From contig NC_035434.2 in the NCBI RefSeq assembly GCF_002127325.2, forward strand, positions 74,413,262 through 74,477,261: a stretch of 64,000 nucleotides of DNA, in the 5' to 3' direction. The stretch is from Helianthus annuus (taxonomy: Eukaryota; Streptophyta; Magnoliopsida; Asterales; Asteraceae). The notes below the pieces were generated by a model, which was not told the DNA's origin, did not search any database, and worked only from the letters and a program-made list of their open reading frames with translations. Each line of letters starts with the position of its first letter. The first letter of the stretch is position 1. Positions 33,678 to 46,036 of this stretch are shown here, piece by piece. Made by a program: the position numbers and the translations under genes.

Positions 33678-34865
33678 ATGCCTTCCAACGACTTTGCTTC
33701 GAGAATGACAGCCAGGAGAAGAGCCAAGCGAAGCGCCTAGAAGAGGTTTGCCTCGCTTGTGGTCAAGGAAGTGGCCAAGGTCATTCCTCAAATTGTCGCT
33801 CAAGTGCACTCTCTCAGCCACTCTCGAACCACGGAAGACATCAAGACGAAAGCGCCGCAATCTGCTTTTCTCTACAAACACTTCAAAGCCCGTGATCCGA
33901 TGGAATTCACGGGTGAAGGAGGTGTAACCCAACTACTCCAGCGGTTCGATTCTATCGATGTTACCCTTCGTCAAAGTGGGTGTCCCGATAGTTTTCGTAC
34001 TACTTGCGCAACCGGAGTATTTCAGTCGCAAGCACTTGAATGGTGGACTGCTGAACGTAACAAACGTGGAATCTCCGCAGCTTACGCTCTCTCTTGGGAT
34101 GAGCTGAAAGAGCTCATGAAGAAAGAGTATTGTCCTCCTCACGAAATCCAGAAGCTAGAAAATGAATTTTGGAAAATCAAGCAAGTCGAAGGTGACAATG
34201 CTGGCTACACCGCAAGGTTCAAACAGCTTAGCGTAATTTGCCCAAGCCAAGTCAACACTTCAGAAAAAGCCATTCCGAAATACATTCGCGGCTTGCCTGA
34301 GTGTGTGGGTGATTTCGTCGAAGCTGCCAGACCTACTACCATCGAAGAAACCTATCGCTTGGCCGTGGAAATCAATGACAAATGAGTCTTGGACGGATTC
34401 TTCTCCAAGAATCCTGTCAAACAAGCTTATCAAGCAATCATCATCAATTCTTCTGACGATTCTTCCAACAAATCTACCAACGATCCTTCTGAAGATTCAT
34501 CCGACGATGTCTCCAGCGAATCATCAGACGAATCTGCCGACAACACCGCATCATCTCAAGAAGCTCAACCTAGCCGCAAACGAAAGACCATGAGCCCAGA
34601 CTCTTCAACAACTGGGCTGTCGCAACTAGAACCTCTCCGAGCAGCCCCAGTTCAATTGAAACGCGCCTACAACGGAACTCATCCCCTGTGTCTCACGTGT
34701 ACGTATCATCAGCCGCCAGAAGCTAAACTGTCGCTATTGCGCAAATTGCCACTTGATACGGTCATCTTACGCAGCACTGTCGTACGGGACCGCAGCCTTG
34801 AGGAATTTCAGCAACAACCACAGTCTCCACAGAAGTACTCCACAGCAACGTTATTTTGCTTTTGA
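33678..34865 (+). pseudogene. Element A gag, two in-frame stops
   Basis: One frame of 395 codons from ATG 33678 to TGA 34863. The retrotransposon gag fold is clear: ARDPMEFTGEGGVTQLLQRF, ALEWWTAERN, WDELKELMKKEYCPPHEIQK, YTARFKQL, PKYIRGLPECV, ARPTTIEETYRLAVEIND. A Ser/Asp-rich linker follows (SSDDSSNKSTNDPSEDSSDD), then what may be a damaged zinc-knuckle region (PLCLTCTYH). Stops: TAG 33738-33740 and TGA 34383-34385. No protease or polymerase follows. The fold resembles the gag of D and B, placing A among gypsy elements. Confidence 0.88.
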
Positions 34866-36074
34866 TGTTGTTGTAATAATACGACTTTTTCGCCGTCAAT
34901 TTCTTTTATGTGTGGAACTTATCCTAACACTCGACGCATGTGGATTCTATTTCTCTATCTTATACTCGCGCACAATCTAAATGCTAGCACTATGTACTAT
35001 ATAATGTATTTTACCCTATTATGCGTTCTTGAGATAAGGTACGATAAACGTGCAAGAATCAAATTAATCACGGGTGCACACGGGATTATTTTGGTTAGTG
35101 CACGGAGATCGTGGTAAGTTTCAATGATGCCTTAACGTTCAGGGCATGGTTAAGCGTTGTGGATACGCCGCTGGTACTTCCTATATATAAGCGTCTTGAC
35201 CATGTCTGACGAAGTGTGACACCTCTTCACGGAATAGAGGCGCCTGGTTGAAACATGACGGTGTTTCGCTGTGCCAACCGAAGCTTTGTGGAGAAAGTGC
35301 CATGTGGAGTTGGAACGTAGACCTATTATACTATTGTGGTTATTTTCGACACACAAACTATACATCGCAAGGCGTAACAATCTCAATCGCAACTCAAGGC
35401 GTGTAATCGTTAGACTTTTCATAAGTCAACACGCTCGCAATCGCATTATCGCTAGAATCTATCTCGTAAATCGCAATCGTATATTATGTGCCTCGCGCTA
35501 TCGCTTATTGTGTTCTCGCTTGATCGCTTATGTATGTGTCGCTTGTTATGCATTGGTTATTACGCATGTATCGCTCTATCGCTTACCGCTACTGAGTATC
35601 GCTTGCTGAGAATCGCGTATCGTAAGTCGCTTGACGAGTATCGCACGTCACTCGTCGCTTCTCGCCGTAATGCTTCTCGTACCTAACTCATCGCTTCAAT
35701 ATTTTCATCGCTTATCGCCATCGTTATTTGTGTTATCTGTGTTATCTGCGTTATGTTAGCACCCATGACCTTGCTTCACGAGGCGAAACTAATAGGGTTA
35801 AGAATGGTGGTGCCTTAGCCGTATCACCAGATTTTCGTGGAAAAAGGCCATATGGGCTAGTGTTAGTTTAAAAATTGTGGTGTTAATCAATCTAATCAAA
35901 TCGTATTTCTCCATCGTATGTCTCCATCGCTTGCAACGCATCGACTGTCGCTTATCACTCAACGGTTGTCGCTATCATTTGATGCCATCGCCCATCGCTT
36001 TTCGCTTGACGCTTATCGCTTTTCACTTATCGTCGTCGTTTTCGCTTAGTGTGTTATGTTGTGTTATCAATCGA
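34866..36074 (+). other. Element A 3' internal region, noncoding, rich in TCGCT repeats
   Basis: No usable ORF. It includes the conserved motif copy at 35158-35190, hairpins such as CCTCTTCAC...AGAGG near 35224, and many TATCGCTT/CTCGCTT units at 35490-36060. Related phrases (TTTGTGGAGAAAGTGCCATG 35286; TTTTCGTGGAAAAAGGCCAT 35833; TTTCGTGGGAAAGTGCCATG 43417) show internal duplication. Confidence 0.6.
35158..35190 (+). promoter_or_regulatory. Conserved 33-nt motif, copy 2
   Basis: Same GGATACGCCGCTGGTACTTC plus CTATATATAA as 6071-6103. Here the flanking arms are CATGGTTAAGCG and GCGTCTTGACCATG, a different stem from copies 1 and 3. Confidence 0.6.
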
Positions 36075-36455
36075 TGTTAGTGCAGTAATGTCTATCACCT
36101 CCGTCAATCAAAACCGTAGTCGAAATAGAAGTAAAATAGACTTTATGATGTAATATTTAGGAAAAAGGGCAAGGTGGCAATCTTGTAAATAAGGGGAAAT
36201 CCCTTATGCCTTGTGCCTATAAATAGGAGCCTTAGGGTTTAGTTTTATGACTTTTGGCCATTTGTGACTTGGAGAGCTTTTGAGTTAGAGAGAGAAAGTG
36301 CTCCAAGAGGTGATTCACGGTTCTTGTATTTTTTAGATTTATCAAAGAATCACATTTATATTACGTTTCGTGTGTTTCGGTCACTCACGTTCACGGATTC
36401 CGCACGTCGAACGTGTCGTTACGCAATCGTTTCAGAGTCAAAACCGGGACCTACA
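36075..36455 (+). repeat. Element C 5' LTR
   Basis: TGTTAGTGCAGTAATGTC ... GGGACCTACA. A TATA-like CTATAAATAGGAGCC at 36217-36231 and a following transcript-start-like region suit an LTR promoter. Confidence 0.92.
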
Positions 36456-36788
36456 ATTGGTATCAGAGCAGGTGCTAATTTGCGAAGATCAAACGCACAG
36501 ATTCGTACAAGAATTGATCAGATTCAGAGCCAAAAACATCCAGATTTGTCAAATTTCTCTTAACTTTCTTGTTCTTAACGTTTTTCTCTGAATTTTGCAA
36601 AATTGACAGGGTTTTTACGGTCCAAATTAGCTGATTTTTTGATATGTTGTGCGAAATTAGCTGATCTATAAGCCTACAAATTTCAGGTCAAAATTCCAAG
36701 CCGTTTGAGAGAAATCTGAGATTTTCTGGTCGACTTAGCTGCAATATGATTCACGGTGATTTACAAAGTGTGATTTTCAAGAAATTAT
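36456..36788 (+). other. Element C primer site and leader
   Basis: TGGTATCAGAGCA at 36458 pairs with initiator tRNA-Met. The rest is an AT-rich leader up to the first ATG of gag. Confidence 0.85.
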
Positions 36789-39700
36789 TTGAAGATGTCG
36801 AGCAGCGGTGAAGAATTTTACAACACGTTTTACGATGCTTTTACTTCAGAATCATCCGAACGAAGATCCGAAACAAGAGATTACTCAAAAGAGATTTCCG
36901 ATAATTTGAAATATGATAATTTGTATGGAAACCAACAGAAACCACCGAAATTAATGAAAGTTGAAGACTATAACTGGTGGAAAAATCGGTTTGGGGGTTG
37001 GGTAAAAGCATTTGCACCTGAAAGTTGGTTAAAACTAAAAAAGGAATATAAAGAACCAACAAAAGAAGGAGGAGTGTTATTAACAGAAGAAGAGTTCACG
37101 GAAAAAGATGTAAAAAATGTTGTAGCTGAATACAAAATGATTACATTGTTACATCAGTCAGTGAGAGAAGACATTATTTCACTACTTGAAAATGAGAAAA
37201 CATCAAAGAGTTTATGGGAAGCTTTAGAAAGAAAATGTACTGGTGGTGAGCTGATTATGAAAAACAAGCGATCGTTATTAAAAAAGGAATTTGATTTGTT
37301 TGCTTGTATGAAAGGTGAAACTGTTCTACATATGATTGAAAGATTATGTCATTTTAAACTTGAAATGGAAAGAGTCGGTGTGTCAAAAGATAATGAAGAG
37401 ATTATTGATAGATTGATAGAAACTGTTCTGAATGAAGAAAAAACAGCAATGATTTGAGCAAGGTGACTCTAGACTGGATGATTGAGAAGCTTGAGGGGCA
37501 TGATCTAGAAATCAGGAAACAAAACAAAATGGGAAGCCAGTTGTATACACAAAATGTCGACTTATACTACAGAGGAAACATGCTTGATCAAAAGTCAAAA
37601 ACGGCATTTAGTGTTGGAAGCTCAAATGTTTCACCTCAGCAAAGTTCTTCAAGAGATCCGGGTTATCATTCATTTGGTTCAAATTCTTCAAATCCAAACA
37701 TAGTCCATTGCAATATCGCTATAGATTTGAAAAACTCTCAAAGTCTGAATGCAGAAGTTGCCAAGCAACAAATGGTGTTCTTAGCTTCCGTCCTAGAATC
37801 GTACGAAAGTCTGATTGCGGGAAAAGTTGGAAACCCGAAAATGACAAAGGAAGATTATGATCAGATCGATCCAGAGGAGATGGAGCTAATGGATATTAAA
37901 TGGTGCATGGCTAGCACAATGAGGAGAGCACAACGCTTCATGGAGATCATTGGAAGATCATCTTTGGGATCTGCTGATTCAAAATTGGGATTTGATAAGG
38001 CAAAAGTTACTTGTTTCAAATGCAAACAGAAAGGACACTTCAAAAGAGAGTGTACAAACAGGGAAACTGACGAACCCATAAATCCATTCAGAGATGATTA
38101 CTACAAGAAAGCAATTTATCATCGTTCCAGTGGATCATCAAATGTGAATCAGAAACAGATCGATGAAGGGTCGTCAAAGGAAAGATCTAGGGCGATGGCG
38201 GTTATTCATGACGATGAAGGTTATGACTGGAGTCAAATTCTTCCTGAAGAAGATTTTGTTGGACATGCATTTGTAGCCGATGTGGAGTATGATAATTGGT
38301 GGAGAAGGGACAGTGCAAGATGGGAGATTAGAAAGTTGGATGAACCATTCAAAGAAGCTCGGAGAGCCAAAAGATGGAATACTGAACTGGAATGTTACAT
38401 GGATCCACAGGGTAATCCAGTGGTTGATCCGTCAAAGGTGGATTTTGATGCAGTAACAAATTTGTTTCCAGATCAGGACACTTATAACACAAGAAGGTTG
38501 TCTGAAAAAGGGTATGATGCTGATCTGATGAACAAAATAAAAGAAATTTTTGAAGCAAGTCTGCCAAAGGTGGTAGAAATGAAGAAGAGTTGAAAAAGAT
38601 GGTAGAAGAAGTGAAGATTCTTGCAAAGGATGCAGATGAAGAAGAACAGAAGACGGAAGAAGAACAGAAGAAAGAAGAAGATCAGAAAGTTGAAATAGAA
38701 GAATCATCGGTGCTGAAAGAAACTGAGGTAAATGAATCTTCTGATTTATCAAATGCTGAATCTGTTAACAAAATTGAGAACAAGTGCAGGAATTGCATAG
38801 AAATGTGCAAAGCCTGTACTGAAAAAGATGAAATAATAAAAACAAAAGAAATTGAAACAAATAAAATTGAAAATGTTTTCAAAATAAAATGTAAAGAAAT
38901 GATTGAAAAAGAAGAAATTTTGAAACAAAAGGTTGATAAGCTGACACAGAAATGTCATAATCTTGAAAAGGAAAATGAAATTTATAGACAAATGTGTATA
39001 GTAAAATATGTTAGTTGTGTTGAAAAAGAAAATAAGTTTCAAGATTTTCAAAAAGAATATGATAATTTGAAGTGGTCAAGTCAGAGAGTACAAGAAGCTT
39101 ATGATACTTTGAAGAGACAAGTCAAATGTTTTGATGAAAGATTGTCTGAAACTTTAACAACCAAAGAACTGTATGAGAGAAAGTTCAAAGAAAAGCAACT
39201 TGAATTAAACAAGTGTGTTGACGAAGTTGCTAATCTTAAACAAGTTCTGGTTGAAAAAGAAAAGATTGTTACAAAACTTCAAAGTTATCATAACTCTTCG
39301 TACATTCTCGAACGCATTTTCAACATCACACCAGATGACAAAGATACCGACAAGAATAAAAAAGGTATTGGTTCAGAATTTCATCAGGTACCTCCACCAT
39401 TGAGAAACAATTATACTTTTTATGATGAGGAAAAGATGGCAAAAGGTCTGAACTTAGTTGACCAATTACCTAAAAGTATCGATGTGACTTACGCCAAATC
39501 TGATGAAGCTAATGATTCAGAGGTGGTAAGTAAGGTTGTTGAAAGCGTTTTGAAAGATGAGTCAACCAAAGGTATGTCTGAATCACATGATGAATATGAG
39601 GGAAGTTTTCATGATGGTTATCTTAAACAGTCAAAATCTGAGAAAATTGTGTATGATTATTCAAGAGGATTGGTTTATACCATGATTGGATCGGACAAAT

Positions 39701-40583
39701 TATTCTTAGATATTGTATTCCCGATTAAAAATGTGATTTTAGAAAAGATTGATAAAGCTTTTAAGATGGTTGAAATTGAAAAGTCTGAAATTTCAAAATT
39801 TGCTGGGAAGAGCAAGAAAACTTTTTATAACAAACCCGGTCACAAAAAGAAGAATATGAAAGCAGGGTTGGGTTATAAAAGGAAACAGAATCAAAATAAA
39901 AGGTTTGAGAAACAAAATGTTCAAAAGAAGACGAACTTTGTTCACGGGAAAAGTTCGGAAGAAGAGAAAGAACTTCAATTTAGACGACAGTCTAATGAAG
40001 AGTTCTATGCTCAGAAAAAGAAACAACAACAGGCTAAAGATGTTTCAAAGAAAACGTGTTTTAAATGTGATCAAATTGGACATGTTGCACGCAAGTGTCC
40101 AAACACAAAGCCTGTTGATGTTGAAAAAAAAAGTCTGAGGATGTGAGACAAAAGTCTACCACATTTGATTCAAAACAAACTTGGAGGTACAACACAAACA
40201 AGTTTGCTTCGAATCAAACTTGGAAACCAAAACAGACTAGGTCTGATTCAAGACAAACTCAGATTTCTCACACACCCAGATTCAGAACAACACAAAGTTG
40301 GCAAACATCAGTTGATATGACAAAGCCAAATCAATTTTGGAAACCAAAAGTTGTTGTTCAAAGTAAAAATAATCAAAACGAGTCACGATTTTACAACAGA
40401 AGTGCCTCAAAAGGACAAAACTGGGTGGTTAAGAAACAAGTGACTTCTGAGAATGATGAAAAAGTCAAAGTCAAAGATGAAAAAGTTTTTGTGAAAACTG
40501 ACAAAGATTTTCCAAAACTGAATGAAGCTTATTGTGTTGAAATGCCTAAGGTCAAACAGACCTCGGCTAAATTGTTCAAGTAA
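36789..40583 (+). pseudogene. Element C giant gag, broken by three frameshifts
   Basis: Four consecutive open frames of 222, 379, 518 and 146 codons, each shifted the same way relative to the one before, read together as one protein of about 1260 residues. Part 1 has the copia-type gag core (YNWWKNRFGGWVKAF, SLWEALERKC, LIERLCHFKLEME-like helix). Part 2 carries CFKCKQKGHFKREC near 38012-38053. Part 3 is a long charged coiled-coil (KEETE/KIENKC type heptads) and ends with a second knuckle, CFKCDQIGHVARKC. Part 4 is basic and Q/W/K-rich. Breaks sit near 37440-37454 (A-run), 38554-38590, and in the nine-A run at 40126. No protease, integrase or RT motif follows. Confidence 0.82.
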
Positions 40584-42791
40584 TTGATTTTTTGTGAATG
40601 TGCAGGTGCTCATGAAGTTTGATTGTCAAGGAAGAGAATTGATGAGCAGCCGGGCACAGGAAGAGAAGGCTGCTGAACCCTGGATTGGTTGAACAGGGAG
40701 TTTATCAGTTTTTGTACATAAATAAACCATATTTCTAAAAACCCTAAAATTGAAAAATTTAAAAAACCAAAAACATGTTTTTATTTTTTTGTCAAAAATT
40801 TGAAAAATCAAAAATATGTTTGTTTTAAATTTTTCAAAAATCAAAATTTAAAAAAAATGTTGCTTGAATACGCCGAAACCCTCACGGCGGAACAAACATG
40901 ATTACTTTCACCAGATTGAAAAACGGTTTTCAAACTGTAAAAATCAATGTGTTGTAAATCATGGGGGTATTTACTGCTTTTCGTGCAATATGGTTGGTTC
41001 ACAGTTAGCAGAAAATGGATGGCGAGACAAAGCTATCTACATCGGCTTGTTAAATTTTCTTTAAATGATTTTGCATTTTAGGGGGAGTAAGAAATTGTCA
41101 GAAAATACAAAAACATTAGAAAATTTGAAAAAGACAAAAACATGATAAAATTCAAAAAATGAGTTTTTGTGTAAAAAGAGGAAATGATAGTATATCAGTA
41201 GACAATCACAGTACGCTAAAGAAATGGAATGTTTAAATGTGATAAACGGTCTCACTGATGATATGCCAGTAGATTTTTACACGCTTAGTAAATTGTTTTC
41301 GAGATATAAACCTAAATATCAACACTTTACTTATCTCGTGGGGAACATCTCTCGGATATATGGGCAACCCCCGAAATCTTGTTTGAAAGGTCCCTCTTTC
41401 TGAGATACTAGGTCTTTATACTCAGTGATATCTGGGGTATTATCCCGGGACTTCTGATTTTTCGGAAGCAATGGCGTAATCCCCGTATAATACTTTATGC
41501 TTGCTTGAAAAATAGCTCACCCTCAGCATAAATAATGATGAAACATTGAAAAATGCTAATCATGTGCTGTTGAAGAAAAGATTCTCTAAAGGGAATACAC
41601 CTAAAGTCGAACCATCATCTCTCTGCTGAACGGAAGTTCTGACCTGAGCTCTCATGGTTTCGCATTTAACCCTTTACAGATATCATCTAGGTATACTCAC
41701 CCGTAAGACTGAATATTGGGATCTGGATACGGGAGTATATTATGAGGTGGGACACGCGAATAAGTTTAAGTCCTTAAAACACTAATCCGTATCTCGATTC
41801 GATTGAACTTTGTGTGAAAATTTAAGTGGATTAATATACTGATAATCTAAGTGAATCGTTTAGAACTTAAAGTGTTAAAAAGCTCAACGTTGCTAGTGAT
41901 TTGTCATAAGCTGATATGATCCTCTGACACGAACTCAAACAAAAATATTGTCTGTAAATATTTCTTTATTGCTTTACGTTTTAGAAAACTACAAAAAGAT
42001 TTTGATTTCTGCTTTATTTTTGACAATCGATGTCTGAGAGTTGAATTTCAAAATCTAAGTATGCTGAATGTGTTTCTGAAATAAACAAGTTCATTAAGTT
42101 GAAACTTGAAATTTTTAAAATCAAAAACAGTTTGTGATATCTCCAAGGTCATTAAATTGGACTTGGATGATTTACTGTGAGGGATTTGGATTCTTAAAGT
42201 GTTAAAATCTTTTGTAATAGAGCCAATGTTTGTACTTGGTTGCTAAAACTGCCAAATCTATATAGTTTGTTGATAGGGGAAGTTGAAATGGTTTAAAAAA
42301 AATATCAGGTTATGGTTCCTGAACAACTGAAAATGCTTTCAATATAAAAATATTTTAGCATATGTTTGTAAGAACCAGGCCATCAATCCTGGAGATTTAA
42401 AATGTTTTACTTATGAATGTATGAGATTTGCATATGTTGTTCCAGATTACGATCCCGACAGCTGAGTCTAAGGGGGAGTCTGAAGACGAGCTCAACGCAA
42501 GAGGAAGCGTGGTTTAAAAGAGCCAGATAACTATCCTGGAGGAGCTTGTATCCGGAAAGCCAGGTGTCGATCCCAAAAGCACGGAAGCTTGACGAAAGGG
42601 GGAGCCTGAAGAAAAGGAGTCTGATCGAAAGGAAAAGCAACGGAAGCCTAAAGACAGATCCACGGGGATTCTGTTCAAGAAAGAGGGAGTCTGTGGTTGC
42701 TGATGATTTCAAACCTACAAGAAGACTCAGAGAGAGAGAGAGAATGACAAGACACTACGAGATTGACTGTGGCAATATCCAAGGGGGAGTT
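40584..42791 (+). other. Element C noncoding 3' region with repeated GGGGGAG tracts
   Basis: No ORF with recognisable content. Polypurine-tract-like AGGGGGAG(T/C)C(T)TG occurs at about 42470, 42598, 42684 (weaker) and 42782; only the last adjoins the LTR. In an autonomous copia element this space would hold integrase and RT. Confidence 0.7.
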
Positions 42792-43178
42792 TGTTAGTGC
42801 AGTAATGTCTATCGCCTCCGTCAATCAAAACCGTAGTCGAAATAGAAGTAACATAGACTTTATGATGTAATATTTAGGAAAAAGGGCAAGGTGGCAATCT
42901 TGTAAATAAGGGGAAATCCCTTATGCCTATAAACAGGAGCCTTAGGGTTTAGTTTTAGGACTTTTGGCCATTTGTAACTTGGAGAGCTTTTGAGTTATAG
43001 AGAGAAGCTAGAGAGAGAAAGTGCTCCAAGAGGTGATTCACGGTTCTTGTATTTTTTATATTTATCAAAGAATCACGTTTATATTACGTTTCGTGTGTTT
43101 CGGTCACTCACGTTCACGGATTCCGCACGTCGAACGTGTCGTTACGCAATCGTTTCTTAGTCAAAACCGGGACCTACA
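42792..43178 (+). repeat. Element C 3' LTR
   Basis: 387 bp, same borders as the 5' LTR. Differs by the loss of a few bases in the CTTATGCC..TATAAA region and a gain of AGAGAAGCTAGAG near 43000. Confidence 0.92.
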
Positions 43179-43183
43179 ATCGA

Positions 43184-43941
43184 TTAATTACCTCACTTGT
43201 ATCGCTGAACTGAGTCCGAAAACGACTTCATCGCTCAGTTTGCCCTTTCAAGACTTAATCCAACCCTTCTCGTTTGGATCAAGTCATCGCAGTTCTGTCT
43301 ATACTATGTCGACACGGATGACAATGCCTCACGAGATGGAAGCCATATGAACAAAACATGGTGGATACGCCGCTGGTACTTCCTATATATAAGTGTTTTA
43401 GCCATATTGTAGAACTTTCGTGGGAAAGTGCCATGCGGGGCCGTCCTCAAATTAAAATTTTTGGTATAATTAAAAAATTTAAAACTGACCTTTTTCTAAA
43501 AACTAATCAAAACCTTTGTACAAAACGAGATTTTCTTGAGACATTGGTGTGGCAATCGACTCAAGTCAACGCCGTGTGGTGAGAAAATTTCGTAAGACGA
43601 GTTTTAATCACTTTAAAATCTTTTAGTAACCTAACAAAACCCTTCTCATAATGCTGGTGTGAACATCGCTACAGTTAACGCCGCACCGTGAGAAGATTCT
43701 TCATGAATAAGTTTTCCCAAATTAATCGACCTTTCTAAAATTTAAAACGCCTTGGAATCACATTCTTGTGCGTGTTATCGACTCATCGCTCTCGCTTAGC
43801 CTTCGCAATGCACTCGCATGTGTATACTCAATTGATCGCTCGCTAACTCGTCACTTTTAATCGCTACTCTCATTCGCATCAACTCTCGCGACCCTTCTTG
43901 TGGATTAATTTCGGGACGAAATTTCCTAAAGCAGGGGAGAC
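43184..43941 (+). other. Element A last internal segment, conserved motif copy 3 and polypurine tract
   Basis: Resumes element A after C. Motif copy at 43361-43393, with arms ATATGAACAAAACAT and GTGTTTTAGCCATAT. Two related phrases follow: CAACGCCGTGTGGTGAGAA (43567) and AACGCCGCACCGTGAGAAGA (43677). The end has TTTCGGGACGAAATTTCC and GCAGGGGAGA before the LTR. Confidence 0.75.
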
Positions 43942-46031
43942 TGTAACAACCCGCACTTTAGTGCGTTGTTACTACTCATTATACTCGTTACGCCTAGCAC
44001 CAGAGATTCGGATGATAATGTAACTATATCGCATACATCGCTATATCGCAACATTTTCGCATATTATCGCATATTTTATCACTATCACGTCACATTGCAC
44101 TTGCTGACAACCACGAAGATGTCAAGTGAGGACCAATTCTACCCTCCTCGATGACCATGAAAGCGTCGCAAAGTAACGCATATTCGAAACGAAACCCGGT
44201 TATTGTATCGCAACTATGAAATATTGATACGTACATACGACCCCTTGTGATTAAAATATATAATAATAATAATAAAAATAATAATAATTAAATATAGGAA
44301 ACGCGTACCCAAATCTATCGCAAAGCTTGAAACAATGAAGGTCATCGCGCCAGAAGTCCACTAGGATAGGCCATCCGGACGGATGGGCCATCCGGACGGA
44401 TGGGCCATCCTAACGGATAGGCCATCCGACCCGGATCACCACATCACCTCCACTCTTCTCCCTTGCCTATAAATAGCCTGTCACTTCACTTGAACAGTGA
44501 TGTGACAGCTCCCACTCGATCAACACGCTCTTGGACTCTTTTTCTCTCGATTTCTCATGATTCCGGTAAGATCTCAACCCAAATCTTGTACTTCTATGAT
44601 CTACACTTAATTCTACACCTTTCTATCTTTTAAAACTCAACTTTTAACCGTGAAATCTACTGATTTGAGGTGTTCTAAGATGATGTCATCAAGAGTTCAT
44701 ATGAACTTCAAAGTGTGACCTCATTTCACCATGAACAACTCAAATCTGGGTGATTTCCACATGTTTTTATAACAATCTAACCTAAAAATCTATGTATCTA
44801 ATCAAAGTATTGTGTGATTTCGGGTTAAACATGGAAAAACCGTCAAGAGCTACCAGATCTGATGAAACAGGGTGGTTCCCGGCCATTAGAACGGGACGGA
44901 ACTGATAGAATCTCAGTTGTTTAACACGATATCACACCATCTCAGTAAAACCACCTGTATCCTTTCCAAAACTATCAAGAACAACTGATCAGGACGTCAG
45001 AACAGACTGTTGTCAACCGACCGGATGAGTATCATCCGACCGGATATCTGCATCCGACCCAAACACCTGTCGTCCGACCAGATGAGGTCATCCGACCGGA
45101 TATCTGCATCCGACCGGATGAGGTCATTCGACCGGATATCTGCCATCCGACCCAAACAATCTGTCGTCCGACCGGATATCTGTCATCCGACCCAAATATC
45201 TGTCAACCGACCGGATGGGTGTCATCCGACCGGATGAGTATCATCCGACTGGATATCTGTCATTATGATAATATTTCCGTTTAGCACACCATCGCTTACG
45301 ATACCATTCAATGATTAGGCTGACGCACTCTCAACTGATCCAATCAAGTTGTGTCCTCGCTAAATACGCACTGCGAGTATACTTGAACCCCTTTTAATCG
45401 CATTTTTGGGTGTAACATACGTTCCTAATAAATCGCACTTATTAAACGAATTATTCAATCAATCTATTTAACACTTGCGAATAACTGTCATGCATATTTA
45501 CACGTGAAGCTAGTTACATATGTGTTAGGACTTATACTCGCGAGGTCCCGCCTTAACTAGTATAGTACTATAGCACCCGACGGGGTCTAGTTAGGATGAA
45601 TAGCAATCGCAATCGCAGCTCGAGTGACTTAGCTGGTAGTATCTGTCTTTTTGCATATATGTCAAGGTATCCCGTTTATGTATTTTGTAATTCACAACAC
45701 TTTTAACTATTTTATCGCTACATTATCAAACCTGTATACTCGCCAATACTTTCGTATTGACGTTGTTTTAACGTATGTTGCAGGTTAGATCGCTATCTGC
45801 ATCAAATCAAGCTAGGAAGTCTAGAAACTCGCCTAGAAATCTAGGTTGTCGGATTTGTATTGTTCGAGAGGACAAGAAATCTGTGATAACTTATGTGATT
45901 GTATTATTTGTTAGTATGCGATAACGAATGTAATAAATATTATCGCAATATAGTTGTTATGGATTCCCTTAAGCAATCGGATTCGCCTAGTGTCGCGCCC
46001 CGATGATTCCGCCGTCGGTTGGGTTGTGACA
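43942..46031 (+). repeat. Element A 3' LTR
   Basis: 2090 bp, TGTAACAACCCGCACTTTAG to GGTTGTGACA, versus 2157 bp for the 5' LTR without B. TATA-like CCTATAAATAGCC at 44467. Palindrome arrays at 44368-44428 and 45015-45265. Followed by the TSD GCGCT. Confidence 0.94.
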
Positions 46032-46036
46032 GCGCT

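Larger units (their letters stand above)
36075..43178 (+). mobile_element. Element C: gag-only LTR retrotransposon with giant gag
   Basis: 7104 bp inserted in element A; TSD ATCGA (36070-36074 and 43179-43183). Short LTRs 36075-36455 (381 bp) and 42792-43178 (387 bp), primer site TGGTATCAGAGCAGG at 36458, polypurine tract AAGGGGGAGTT at 42781. Short LTRs, the gag style and the GGGGGAG tract suggest a Ty1/copia relative. The only coding DNA is gag-like (36789-40583); about 2.2 kb between it and the 3' LTR is noncoding. LTRs differ by indels and substitutions, so it is older than D. Confidence 0.92.
21166..46031 (+). mobile_element. Element A: non-autonomous gag-only LTR retrotransposon, host of B and C
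   Basis: LTRs at 21166-32492 (split by element B) and 43942-46031, a tRNA-iMet primer site at 32496, one gag frame (33678-34865), a polypurine tract at 43931-43940, and the TSD GCGCT on both sides (21161-21165, 46032-46036). Without the inserted B and C the element is about 8.6 kb, of which 4.3 kb is internal. No protease, reverse transcriptase, RNase H or integrase is seen. The pre-PPT motif is shared with E1 and D, so a chromovirus-type partner could have mobilised it. Confidence 0.9.

Noticed and set aside
33548..33895. 115-aa ORF overlapping the start of gag A
   Set aside because: Wrong frame relative to the gag fold; composition is random.
37454..40146. Start-stop overlaps of four bases between the gag pieces of element C, suggesting translational coupling
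   Set aside because: The starts are TTG or GTG and only appear because upstream frames close just before; sites coincide with A-runs and small indels, so frameshift mutations explain them. Programmed frameshifting three times in one gag is unlikely.
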